Below are positions 17,059 through 25,303 of a stretch of DNA of 64,000 nucleotides, in pieces (within the stretch, counting starts at the first letter, position 1; every line of letters begins with the position of its first letter). Origin of the DNA: an uncultured Clostridia bacterium (GTDB taxonomy: Bacteria > Bacillota > Clostridia > TANB77 > CAG-508); assembly GCA_934177725.1 (NCBI GenBank), contig CAKPPO010000003.1, positions 33,293-97,292 of the forward strand, in the 5' to 3' direction. A program made the translations under genes and the position numbers. Under the pieces are notes generated by a model, which was not told the origin of the DNA, ran no database searches, and saw only the letters and a program-made list of their open reading frames with translations.

Positions 17059-17232
17059 ATGAAAGAAATTTCAAGGCAGACAGCAATGAAAAACATTCAA
17101 AGTGGCAAAGAAGTTCTTTGCCAGCTTAGTAAAAACGAAAAGCGGACAATTTCTACCATGGGAGAATTAACAGAGGTAATCCTATTAGAACAAAGAATTC
17201 TAACAGATCCTTTGAAATTCTTTGAAAACTAA
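17059..17232 (+). CDS. 57-aa protein of unknown function
   Basis: A short ORF behind AAAGGAG with good spacing, its own promoter and its own terminator. The product begins MKEISRQTAMKNIQSGK and continues with VLCQLSKNEKRTISTMGELT; it is soluble-looking and mixed-charge with one Cys. It has an in-frame CGG codon followed by ACA, read here as Arg without a shift. No family recognised. It lies alone between the P-type ATPase and priA. Being short, it could be a regulatory peptide or an antitoxin-like protein, but nothing in the sequence decides this. Confidence 0.6.
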   Translation: MKEISRQTAMKNIQSGKEVLCQLSKNEKRTISTMGELTEVILLEQRILTDPLKFFEN

Positions 17233-17271
17233 ATAGAGGTGGAATTTATGCAGGAAGTTTTGACTAGCTAA

Positions 17272-17305
17272 AATCCAGTTTCTATAAAGAAGCTGGATTT
17301 TTCTT
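17272..17305 (+). terminator. Terminator after the 57-aa ORF
   Basis: AATCCAGTTTC (17272-17282) pairs with GAAGCTGGATT (17289-17299), one G-U pair, then TTTTC. Confidence 0.78.
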
Positions 17306-17384
17306 GTACAAAATTTATTTTTTTGATATACTAATACAGAATTAAAAAATATGATATTTATATTATAAAAGAAAGGAGAAAAAC

Positions 17385-19626
17385 ATGATTGCAGAAGTCA
17401 TATTAAACTCAAATGCAAAAGATTTAGATAAAACATTTGACTATGAAGTGCCAGAAGAAATGAAAGAAAAAGTGAGCTTGGGCAGTCGTGTATTAGTTCC
17501 TTTTGGATATAGAAAACAAGTAGAAGAAGGCTTTATAATCTCATTAAAAGAAAATTCAGAATATAAAACAAAGCAAATAGTAAAAATAGAAGAAAATCCA
17601 TTTTTAAATGAAGAAAAAATAAAACTCGCAAAATGGATTTCAAAAAGATATTTTGCAAATTTATCTGATAGTTTAAAATTGATGTTGCCACCAGGAACAA
17701 CAACGAGAAATTTTGAAAATAGAATAAAAGAAAAAACAAATCAATTTGTATTTTTGAAAAAGACCGAAGAAGAGATAGAATTCGAAATAGAAACAAAAAA
17801 ACTAAAATCAGAAAAGCAAATAAGAATACTTAAATTTTTATTAGAAAATGATAGTGTTCTAGTAAGTGACTTAGAAATATTTACAGATACATCAAGAGCA
17901 ATAATAAAAACTTTAGAAAAAAATGGATATATAGAAATTTTAGAAAAAAGAGTAGACAGAAATCCATTTATACATAAAGTTGTGAAAAAAACAGAAAAGC
18001 TAACCTTTACAGAAGAACAACAAAATGCTTATTCAAAAATAGAAGAAGCAATAGATGACCAAATGAACACAGAGTTTTTAATTTTTGGAGTAACAGGTTC
18101 AGGAAAAACAGAAATATACTTACAAACAATAGAAAAAGTTTTAAAACAAGGAAAAGCTAGCATAATGTTAGTGCCAGAAATTTCACTTACACCACAAATG
18201 GTAGATAGATTTATAGAAAGATTTGGTCAAGAAAAAATAGCAGTATTGCATAGTAAATTATCTGTAGGAGAAAGATTTGATGCTTGGAATAGAATAGTAA
18301 AAAGTGAAGCAAGTATCATAATAGGAGCGCGTTCGGCAATATTTGCGCCAGTGAAAAATATAGGTGTAATTATAATAGACGAAGAGCATGACTCATCATA
18401 TATGTCTGAAATGACACCAAAATACAATGCAAAAGAAGTTGCTAAATTTATAGCAAAAGAAAATTCATGTCCTTTAATATTAGGAAGCGCAACACCAGAT
18501 ATGAAGACATATAAAAAAGCGCAAGATGGAGAAATAGAACTTTTAGAATTAACAAAAAGAGCTAATAATTCAAGTCTGCCAAAAGTAGAAATAGTAGACT
18601 TAAGAGAAGAACTTGCAAACCGGAAATCATTCAATGATTAGTAAAAAACTTCAGGAAGAAATACAAAAAAATATAGAAAACAAACAACAAACCATTTTAT
18701 TTTTAAACAGAAGAGGGTATTCTACATTTATAATGTGTAGAGATTGTGGTTATACTATAAAATGTAAAAACTGCAACATAACAATGACATATCATTTAAA
18801 ACAAAATAAATTAAAGTGTCATTATTGTGGATATGAAGAAGATCCAGTAACAACCTGCCCAGAGTGTAAAAGCACTAATATAAGATATTTTGGAACGGGT
18901 ACACAAAAATTAGAAGAAGAGGTAAAGAAACTATTTTCAAATGCTACTACAATAAGAATGGATGTAGATACAGTAACTAAAAAGAATTCACATGAAGAAA
19001 TACTAAACAAATTCAAAAATGAAAATATAGATATTTTAATAGGGACACAAATGGTAGTAAAAGGGCATCACTTCCCAAAAGTAAGTTTAGTAGGAGTTAT
19101 AGCAGCAGATAGTTCCCTAAACATAGAAGACTTTAGAGCCAACGAAAGAACCTTCCAAATATTAACACAAGTAGCAGGAAGAGCGGGAAGAGAAGGCTTA
19201 GAAGGAAGAGTAATAATTCAAACTTACAATCCGGATAGCATAGCAGTAGAACTTGCACAAAAACAAGACTACAAAGCATTTTATGAAAGTGAAATAGGAA
19301 TAAGAAAACAGTTGAAATATCCACCATTTTGCGATATAATAGTAATTGGATTAAGTGGAGAAAAAGAGCAAGAAGTAATAAAAGAGGCAAAGAAAATACA
19401 TAAATATTTAAAAGAACGAATAATCACAGAAAAAATAGGGGTTTTACTTTACAGTCCAGTTCCAGCACCAATAGACAAAATAAAAAATAAATACAGATAT
19501 AGAATGATAATAAAATGCCTATACAATAATCAGATAAACGAGTTACTGGAACAAACAATAAAAGCAAACGAACTGAAAAAAGATGTACGATTATCTATAG
19601 AAATAAACCCACAAAATATGATGTAG
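17385..19626 (+). CDS. priA: Primosomal helicase PriA, split by a +1 frameshift at CGG-A
   Basis: Replication-restart helicase, about 747 aa when joined. The first frame (17385-18641) has the 3'-end-binding domain, Walker A GVTGSGKT near residue 236, DEEH near 331 and GSATPDM. The second (to 19626) has the zinc-binding cysteines (CRDCGYTIKCKNC, CHYCGYEEDPVTTCPEC), GTQMVVKGHHFPKVSLVG and GRAGREG. The break reads GCA AAC CGG A; dropping one C at 18620-18621 gives L-A-N-G-N-H-S-M-I-S, the expected family text with its conserved Gly. In the zero frame translation ends six codons later. PriA loss is severely harmful in most bacteria, so a simple knock-out is unlikely. Confidence 0.88.
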
Positions 19627-19690
19627 TCACTTTGGGTTACCTTTGGGGACGTTTCCTTTTGGTTAATCTGTCCCTTTTGGAACATTTATA
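19627..19690 (+). repeat. Degenerate REP-like intergenic repeat
   Basis: The priA-def gap holds GGGGACGTTTCC and CTGTCCC-type words related to the GGGGACGGGTCA and GGGACGGTCC palindromes elsewhere in the window, but decayed and not clearly palindromic. Confidence 0.4.
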
Positions 19691-19737
19691 GAAAATTGTT
19701 TTTGAAAAAATAAAAAGTAAGAAAAGAGGAAAGATAA

Positions 19738-20220
19738 ATGGCAATTAGAAATATAAGAGAAGAAGGAGACGAAATTCTAAAAAAGAAATCAAGAGAAATA
19801 GAAGAAATAGACGATAGAATATTAGAACTATTAGACGATATGGTAGAAACAATGCATAAGTATAATGGAGTAGGTTTAGCAGCTGTACAAGTTGGCGTAT
19901 TAAAAAGAGCAATAGTAATAGATTTATATGATGATAAAGGACCAATAAAATTAATAAATCCTGTAATTATTAAAGAAGAAGGAGAGCAAGAAGTAGAAGA
20001 AGGATGCTTAAGTTTTCCAAACAAATATGCAAAATTAATAAGACCAGCAAAAGTAACAGTAGAGGCATTAAATGAAAAGGGTAAAAAAGTAAAGATAAAT
20101 GCAAAAGAATTGCTAGCACAAGCATTATCACACGAAATAGACCACTTAAATGGCATTGTCTTTGTAGATAAAATGATACCAGGAACTTTAGAATATGTAG
20201 AGCCAAAAGAAGAAAAATAA
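19738..20220 (+). CDS. def: Peptide deformylase
   Basis: Removes the N-formyl group from new proteins; metalloenzyme of 160 aa. All three family motifs are intact: GVGLAAVQVG (residues about 42-51), EGCLSFP (Cys ligand) and HEIDHLNG (two His ligands and catalytic Glu). It sits directly before fmt, which adds the formyl group in initiation, and after priA. This priA-def-fmt order is standard in Firmicutes. An acidic/Lys-rich tail ends the protein. Confidence 0.96.
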   Translation: MAIRNIREEGDEILKKKSREIEEIDDRILELLDDMVETMHKYNGVGLAAVQVGVLKRAIVIDLYDDKGPIKLINPVIIKEEGEQEVEEGCLSFPNKYAKLIRPAKVTVEALNEKGKKVKINAKELLAQALSHEIDHLNGIVFVDKMIPGTLEYVEPKEEK

Positions 20221-20243
20221 AATTTAAGAGGAGTGTCCCATAT

Positions 20244-20282
20244 GTTCCAATTTCGGAACGAAAAGGATCGTCCCTACTGTTC
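20244..20282 (+). repeat. Degraded copy of the GGGACGGTCC palindrome before fmt
   Basis: TGTTCCAATTTCGGAACGAA and AAGGATCGTCCCTACTGTTC match the right half of the perfect palindrome at 40373-40434 with several changes. It lies just upstream of the fmt ribosome site, so it is part of the fmt leader. Confidence 0.55.
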
Positions 20283-20295
20283 AGAGGAGGAAAAT

Positions 20296-21282
20296 ATGCT
20301 AAATATACTATTTATGGGAACACCAGATTTTGCCCAGGAATCTTTAAAGTGTTTAGTCGAAGAAAATTATAATATAATTGGTGTTGTTACAAACCCAGAT
20401 AGACCAAAAGGAAGAGGTATGAAAATGATTGCTTCTCCTGTAAAAGAATATGCATTAGAAAATGGATTAGATGTGTATCAACCTGAAAAAGTACGAAACA
20501 ACATAGAATTTATAGATAAAGTAAAAGAATTAAATCCAGATATTATCTGTGTCGTAGCTTATGGGAAAATACTACCAAAAGAAATATTAGACATTCCAAA
20601 GTATGGATGTATAAATGTACACGCGTCAATTCTTCCTAAATATAGAGGAGCAGCGCCAATACAATGGGCTGTTTTAAATGGAGATAAAGTAACTGGTGTA
20701 ACAACTATGTATATGGATGTAGGAATGGACACAGGAGATATAATTTTAATAGAAGAAACAAATATAGGTAAAGATGAAACAACTGGAGAACTATGGGATA
20801 GACTTTCTAAAATAGGAGGAAATCTTTTAGTTAAAACTTTAAAGCAAATAGAAGAAGGAACTGCACCAAGGAAAAAACAAGCAGGAGACTTTACAATGGC
20901 TCCAATGCTAAATAAAGAAATGTCAAAAATTGATTGGGAAAATAAAGCAGCAAAAGAAATTCATAATTTAGTAAGAGGATTAAATCCAATAATGGGAGCT
21001 TATACATTTTTAAATGATAAGAAAATAAAAATATGGAAAACTAAAGTAAGAGAAGAAAACGAATTATTAGAATTATTTCCAGAATTAGGAGAATATTTCT
21101 TTAAAGTAAAGGATTTAATGCCAGGAACTATAATGTTTGCTTCAGACAAAAGAGGATTATTTGTTAAGGCAAATGAAGGAATTATAGAGATAAAAGAAAT
21201 TCAAGGTGAAAACGCTAGAAAAATGCCAGTAGGAGATTTTTTAAGAGGAAATGAAATAATGGCAGGAGAAATGTTTGAATAA
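20296..21282 (+). CDS. fmt: Methionyl-tRNA formyltransferase
   Basis: Formylates Met-tRNAfMet with 10-formyltetrahydrofolate, 328 aa. ATG 20296 is preceded by GAGGAGG; an in-frame ATG at 20233 would run through the repeat and is not expected. Motifs: ILFMGTPDFA at the start, NVHASILPKYRGAAPIQWAV (catalytic Asn and His) near residues 105-125, GVTTMYMDVGMDTGDI, and the C-terminal domain with LVRGLNPIMGAYT. The folate donor is linked to fhs, also in this window. Confidence 0.95.
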   Translation: MLNILFMGTPDFAQESLKCLVEENYNIIGVVTNPDRPKGRGMKMIASPVKEYALENGLDVYQPEKVRNNIEFIDKVKELNPDIICVVAYGKILPKEILDIPKYGCINVHASILPKYRGAAPIQWAVLNGDKVTGVTTMYMDVGMDTGDIILIEETNIGKDETTGELWDRLSKIGGNLLVKTLKQIEEGTAPRKKQAGDFTMAPMLNKEMSKIDWENKAAKEIHNLVRGLNPIMGAYTFLNDKKIKIWKTKVREENELLELFPELGEYFFKVKDLMPGTIMFASDKRGLFVKANEGIIEIKEIQGENARKMPVGDFLRGNEIMAGEMFE

Positions 21283-21344
21283 ATTTTTTATTAAATAACT
21301 AAAAATAATTAGTTAAGTTTGATAAAAAATAAATATAGTAAAAC

Positions 21345-21392
21345 AAAAAAAGAATTCTTGTATGATATAAGTCATATAAGAATTCTTTTTTT
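21345..21392 (+). terminator. Strong terminator after fmt
   Basis: A long A-rich stem with core AAGAATTCTTGTATGA pairs with TCATATAAGAATTCTT and ends in a run of T. It may serve the minus-strand gene as well, being nearly symmetric. Confidence 0.8.
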
Positions 21393-21429
21393 GTAATTTT
21401 TACTTTTGAAACTTTGCAAGAGTGGAAAA

Positions 21430-22149
21430 CTATCCAATGGATAATCCTTTACAAGATAATTCACCAGTACATACAAAATGGTGAGCAGTTATAGAACCAT
21501 CTTTGGTATCACAATCACCATCTATAACTATTTCTTGTGCACTTATAGAGCCACCTTCGTTAACACAATCACCATCTATAACTATTTCCTGAGCAGTTAT
21601 AGGGTAACCATTTGTATCACAATTACCATCTATGAGTATTTCTCTTGCAGTTAAATCGCAAGAATCATTTTTACCCAAAATATAAATATCCTGCGAAGCA
21701 CTAATAGATTCTGAATAATTGTCACCAGTAATTAAATAATTAAGGCATGTAACATCAGCAACATTTGAGTTACCTCTAACCTCAATGTTACCATCGGAAG
21801 TAATATTTGAGGCCTCTAAATCGGTATTTGTCCAAATGTCACCATCTGAAATTTTAACATCATTATCACTGCAGTATAAACGATCACAAGAAATATTTAC
21901 ACCATTGATGTTAAGATCTGCATTAATTGTCAGGTCGCCAGAAACAATGATATCACCATTTTCAATTTCAACATTATAATTACACGAAATGGTGAGATTC
22001 CCTAAAACGATAAGATTTGCATCTTTCATTTTTAAATTGCCTTTAATAGTGATGTCTCCTTCAAGAAAGAGGTCTTCGCCATCCAATATTACTTCAAGAA
22101 ATAGATCTTTACCATCAAATATTAAGTTTTCAAAAGTCCGTTTTTGCAT
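21430..22149 (-). CDS. Repeat-built beta-helix-like protein of unknown function
   Basis: Protein of 239 aa without signal peptide or membrane segment. ATG near 22149 has AGGAGG 7-8 nt upstream; an in-frame TTG at 22227 falls in the -35 box. It consists of short hydrophobic beta units ending in GD or DG (GDITIKGNLKMKDANLIVLG, GNLTIS, GDLTINADLNING), typical of right-handed beta-helix or bactofilin-like polymer-forming folds. Near the C-terminus about 20 residues with core AQEIVIDGDC recur three times, with a DNA repeat beneath. Cys residues recur. It could be an intracellular scaffold. The fourth codon, CGG, is read as Arg in frame. Confidence 0.6.
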   Translation of the reverse strand: MQKRTFENLIFDGKDLFLEVILDGEDLFLEGDITIKGNLKMKDANLIVLGNLTISCNYNVEIENGDIIVSGDLTINADLNINGVNISCDRLYCSDNDVKISDGDIWTNTDLEASNITSDGNIEVRGNSNVADVTCLNYLITGDNYSESISASQDIYILGKNDSCDLTAREILIDGNCDTNGYPITAQEIVIDGDCVNEGGSISAQEIVIDGDCDTKDGSITAHHFVCTGELSCKGLSIG

Positions 22150-22198
22150 TTGCAATCCTCCTATATTTGTATAAAACCAGTTTATAGTTACATAAACA

Positions 22199-22227
22199 AG
22201 TATATCATGAAAAATGTTAAAAAGCAA
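22199..22227 (-). promoter_or_regulatory. Promoter of the beta-helix gene
   Basis: On the minus strand TTGCTT (22227-22222), 17-bp spacer, TATACT (22204-22199) with extended TGa, about 50 bp before the chosen start. Confidence 0.6.
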
Positions 22228-22295
22228 TACACATAAAAATTAACTAATTTTTTGACAAAAATACATCAAAAAAATAGAAAAAAGGAGAATGCATA

Positions 22296-22359
22296 TTGAC
22301 TAAAAAGTAAAATTTTGTTAGAATAAAAACATCAAAACAGTAATAACATATATACATAA
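22296..22359 (+). promoter_or_regulatory. Promoter and shared leader motif of the third prepilin-like gene
   Basis: TTGACT (22296-22301), 17-bp spacer, TAGAAT (22319-22324). Motif GTAATAACATATATACATAA at 22340-22359 in the leader matches those before the genes at 6338, 32798 and 57258. Confidence 0.6.
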
Positions 22360-22493
22360 TACTGCATTCGAAATTTTATCAAAATAATATAACAATTTTA
22401 TGTTTAACAATTTACTAAAAGTAAATGAAAAGTATAGCAAAAAAATGTAAAAAATGAAAGTAATAGTTAGGAAACAAAGGAGAACAAGGTAGA

Positions 22494-23336
22494 ATGGAAA
22501 ATAGTAAAAAAGTAAGTGAAAAAAGATCAAAGAAAGAAAAAAGACTAAATACTACTAATGGTATAACAATAATATCATTAGTAGTTACAATAATAGTACT
22601 TATAATATTAGCAGGAGTAAGTATAAATTTAATACTAGGAGATAATGGAATAATAACAAAGGCCAAACAAGCAGAAAAAGCACAAATAATAGCAGAAGCT
22701 AAAGAAAAAATAGCAACAGATATTTTATCTGCTGAAATGGAAGCAGTAACGAGAAATGAACAATTAGAAAAATCACAAATAGAAGATATAATTTCAAAAT
22801 ATGGAGAACTTCAAGAAGATGGTGATACAATAATATTAAACAAAAACAATTATACATTAAGTTTAAAAGACGTGTATAGTGGAACTACAACAAACACAGG
22901 AAGTTACACAGAATTGTCTGAGAAAATAGAAACTTTACAACAAAAATATGAAGAGTTAAAAGAGAAATATGATCAATTAGTTGAAAACAGTGAAAATTAT
23001 ATTGAACCATATACTTACTTTTCGAAAATAAGTAGAACAGATAGTAATAATTCACCTAGAACTATAACTATTACTATACCAGAGCAATTTAGAAGTAAAA
23101 CCTCGACAATATCATTATGCCTATCAGTTTCAAACTATGCAACGCAATGTTATTGTAATGTGGTACAAAAAACAGGAGTAACAGTGTTAAAAAACGATAC
23201 TGCAAATGCTTCGAGTGGTAATAATAGTTATTTATATGCATTTAATAGAGTAATTAAAATTGACCAAAATGTTGAGAGTATAGAAATAACGATTAAGATA
23301 TTTGCAGACTCTGTTTTACAATATACTATATTTTAA
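22494..23336 (+). CDS. Prepilin-like anchored protein with coiled coil (third copy)
   Basis: Protein of 280 aa. A long basic start (residues 1-21) leads into TNGITIISLVVTIIVLIILA, a prepilin-like hydrophobic segment lacking the Glu at +5. Then GDNGIITKAKQAEKAQIIAE, typical of this family. A coiled coil covers about residues 138-168 (EKIETLQQKYEELKEKYDQL). The last 110 residues are a beta-rich domain with three Cys and no recognised family. It has its own promoter and terminator, like the other copies. Probably a membrane-anchored surface protein. Confidence 0.68.
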   Translation: MENSKKVSEKRSKKEKRLNTTNGITIISLVVTIIVLIILAGVSINLILGDNGIITKAKQAEKAQIIAEAKEKIATDILSAEMEAVTRNEQLEKSQIEDIISKYGELQEDGDTIILNKNNYTLSLKDVYSGTTTNTGSYTELSEKIETLQQKYEELKEKYDQLVENSENYIEPYTYFSKISRTDSNNSPRTITITIPEQFRSKTSTISLCLSVSNYATQCYCNVVQKTGVTVLKNDTANASSGNNSYLYAFNRVIKIDQNVESIEITIKIFADSVLQYTIF

Positions 23337-23347
23337 AAATATATGAG

Positions 23348-23420
23348 AGCAGTCATTAAATGTGCTGAACCAAAAAAATATTTAATTTTTTGTTTAGTAT
23401 TTATTAAGACTGCTTTTTAG
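23348..23420 (+). terminator. Terminator after the third prepilin-like gene
   Basis: AGCAGTC (23348-23354) with GACTGCT (23408-23414) and TTTTT; inside is a second paired stretch, CTGAACCAAAAAAT with ATTTTTTGTTTAG. Confidence 0.7.
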
Positions 23421-23504
23421 CTATAATATATTTTTAAATCATTTTTTCAAAATTATTTTGAAGAAATGATTTATAGAATTTAAACAAATTTTTTAACAAA
23501 AGTG

Positions 23505-23533
23505 TTGTAAAAAATTAAAGATATTGGTATACT
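23505..23533 (+). promoter_or_regulatory. Promoter of the asp23-nusB-xse operon
   Basis: TTGTAA, 17-bp spacer and TATACT (23528-23533) with extended TGg, followed by AAGGAGG before the ATG at 23587. Confidence 0.6.
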
Positions 23534-23586
23534 TATAGTATCTAAAAAATATGTACAAAAGTATAAATTATAAGGAGGTCTTTATT

Positions 23587-24024
23587 ATGGAAAAAGAAAA
23601 TAAAGAAGTAAAAAAAGAAGAAGTTGTAGAAAACGAAGAAATTGCTATATCTACAGAAACTAATGAAATAAAAATAGCAAACGATGTTGTTGCTGTTATC
23701 GCTGGTGTAGCTGTATCAGAGGTACCAGGAGTTTCAGAAATGGCAGGAGGATTTGCAGGAGGAATTACAGAAGTACTAAGTGGAAAGAAAAATTTAGCAA
23801 AAGGAATAAAAGTTGAAGTTGGAGAAAAAGATACAAAAATAGATGTTAATATCATAGTAGAATATGGTGTTAGAATTCCAGATGTTGCATTTGAAATTCA
23901 AAACAGAGTAAAAAAAGCAGTAGAAACAATGACAGGTTTAACTGTATTAGAAGTAAACGTACACGTACAAGGTGTTAATACAGAAAGCAAAGAAGAAACA
24001 CCAGAAACAAAAACAGAAGAATAA
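23587..24024 (+). CDS. Asp23/Gls24 family envelope stress protein
   Basis: Protein of 145 aa, start at the ATG behind AAGGAGG. The Asp23 domain is recognised by EIKIANDVVAVIAGVAVSEV, PGVSEMAGG and the conserved end VQNRVKKAVE-type segment (FEIQNRVKKAVETMTGLTV) followed by VNVHVQGV. Acidic tails flank it. In Staphylococcus Asp23 is membrane-bound through AmaP, whose homologue is the next gene, and affects cell-wall stress responses. A GC-rich hairpin at 24036-24063 separates the two genes. Confidence 0.92.
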   Translation: MEKENKEVKKEEVVENEEIAISTETNEIKIANDVVAVIAGVAVSEVPGVSEMAGGFAGGITEVLSGKKNLAKGIKVEVGEKDTKIDVNIIVEYGVRIPDVAFEIQNRVKKAVETMTGLTVLEVNVHVQGVNTESKEETPETKTEE

Positions 24025-24035
24025 AAGTAACTAAA

Positions 24036-24063
24036 AAAGGGTACGGTTTTCGTCGTACCCTTT
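24036..24063 (+). terminator. Hairpin between asp23 and amaP
   Basis: AAAGGGTACG (24036-24045) pairs perfectly with CGTACCCTTT (24054-24063). The short tail suggests partial termination or mRNA stabilisation giving more Asp23 than AmaP. Confidence 0.6.
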
Positions 24064-24088
24064 ACTAAATAAAAACGGAGGAAAAAAT

Positions 24089-24649
24089 ATGAAACTTTTA
24101 GATAAAATAGGATTAATTGTATTTTCAAATTTTATATTAATAATATCAATAATAATATGTTTATTAATTTTTGGCTGGTTAACACCAGAAACAGTATATG
24201 ATATAACAAAAATAGTATTAAATGATCCAGTAACAACAAATGTTATATTAGGAATTTCTATCGTTTGTATATTACTTGCTATTAAATGCATATTCTTTAG
24301 TACAGATAAAAATGAAATAAATGGAATTAAAGATGGAATATTACTACAAAATTCAGATGGACAATTAGTTATTTCAAAAGCAACTTTAGAAGAATTAGTA
24401 AACAACATTGTAAAGGGATTTGATAGTGCACAAGATGTCTCTTCTAAAATAGTATTAGACGAAGAAAAAAATCTAATTGTATATGTAACTTTAAATGTTA
24501 AAGAAAATGCAGTAATTAAAGAATTATCAAATAATCTTCAAACTAAAATTAAAAGTGCAATAAAGAAAACTTCAGATTTAGAAGTTAAAGAAGTAAATAT
24601 TAGTGTAAAAGATTTAAACACAAAAGAAGAGCAAGGATTAGAACAATAA
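24089..24649 (+). CDS. amaP: Alkaline shock response membrane anchor protein AmaP
   Basis: Protein of 186 aa with two N-terminal membrane segments (residues about 9-30 and 48-68) and a cytoplasmic domain of about 110 residues resembling a divergent Asp23 fold (ISKATLEELVNNIVKGFDSA, VYVTLNVKEN, VKEVNISVKDL). The architecture and place directly after asp23 fit AmaP, which holds Asp23 at the membrane. The ribosome site is ACGGAGG. A 67-aa membrane protein follows after 14 bp. Confidence 0.88.
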   Translation: MKLLDKIGLIVFSNFILIISIIICLLIFGWLTPETVYDITKIVLNDPVTTNVILGISIVCILLAIKCIFFSTDKNEINGIKDGILLQNSDGQLVISKATLEELVNNIVKGFDSAQDVSSKIVLDEEKNLIVYVTLNVKENAVIKELSNNLQTKIKSAIKKTSDLEVKEVNISVKDLNTKEEQGLEQ

Positions 24650-24663
24650 AAAGAGGTGTTAAT

Positions 24664-24867
24664 ATGAAAGAAATAAAAGATTTTTTAATGAAGTTTAGAG
24701 GAGCAATTATTGGAGCAATAATTGCAATACTTATTCTATGTACAGGACTTTATAAATTAATGATAGGTATTATATTAATAGGAATGGGAATATACGTAGG
24801 AAATTATGTTCAAATTAACAAAGATGATGTAAAAGAAAAATTAAAGAAATTTATAGATAAATTATAA
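24664..24867 (+). CDS. Small DUF2273-like membrane protein
   Basis: Protein of 67 aa with two closely spaced hydrophobic segments (RGAIIGAIIAILILCTGLYK and LMIGIILIGMGIYVG) and a charged C-terminal helix KDDVKEKLKKFIDKL. This size, topology and place between amaP and nusB match DUF2273 proteins of the Asp23 membrane complex. Confidence 0.85.
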   Translation: MKEIKDFLMKFRGAIIGAIIAILILCTGLYKLMIGIILIGMGIYVGNYVQINKDDVKEKLKKFIDKL

Positions 24868-24878
24868 AAGGGGAAATT

Positions 24879-25295
24879 ATGAAGCGTACAGAGACAAGAG
24901 AACAAGCATTTAGATTAATATATAGTAGTCAAATTCAAAAAGACATGGACGAAGAACAAATAAATATATTTATAGAAGAAAATAATTTAGGTGAAGAAGA
25001 AGCAGAGTATATTAAAAATATTTTTTATGGAATAAAAGAAAATAAAGAAGAAATAGAAAAACTAATTTCATCTAACTTAAAAGAAAAATGGAGTATGGAT
25101 AGAATTTCTAAAATAGATCTTTCAATATTAAAATTAGCTATTTTTGAATTAGTATATTCTAAACTACCATACAAAGTAGCTATAAATGAAGCGGTAGAGC
25201 TTGCTAAAAAATATGGAGAGGATTCTTCAAAATCTTTTGTAAATGGAGTGCTTGCAAGTATTGTAAAAGAGAAAAAACTAGATGAAGAGGAGTAA
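24879..25295 (+). CDS. nusB: Transcription antitermination factor NusB
   Basis: Protein of 138 aa that binds boxA RNA with NusE (S10) to prevent termination in rRNA operons. The start KRTETREQAFRLIYSSQIQ, the middle KWSMDRISKIDLSILKLAIF and the end AVELAKKYGEDSSKSFVNGV are diagnostic and complete. All-helical as expected. 11 bp after the DUF2273-like gene and 8 bp before xseA. Confidence 0.95.
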   Translation: MKRTETREQAFRLIYSSQIQKDMDEEQINIFIEENNLGEEEAEYIKNIFYGIKENKEEIEKLISSNLKEKWSMDRISKIDLSILKLAIFELVYSKLPYKVAINEAVELAKKYGEDSSKSFVNGVLASIVKEKKLDEEE

Positions 25296-25303
25296 AACTA
25301 AAA

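Noticed and set aside
20233..20295. Longer fmt protein starting at 20233
   Set aside because: The extension reads through a degraded REP repeat; ATG 20296 has a strong SD and starts with the family sequence.
21490..21660. CRISPR array
   Set aside because: The spaced repeats lie inside an open frame and encode recurring beta-helix units; spacing and sequence are not repeat-spacer-like.
22150..22227. Longer beta-helix protein starting at TTG 22227
   Set aside because: That TTG lies in the -35 box and there is no SD; ATG near 22149 follows AGGAGG.
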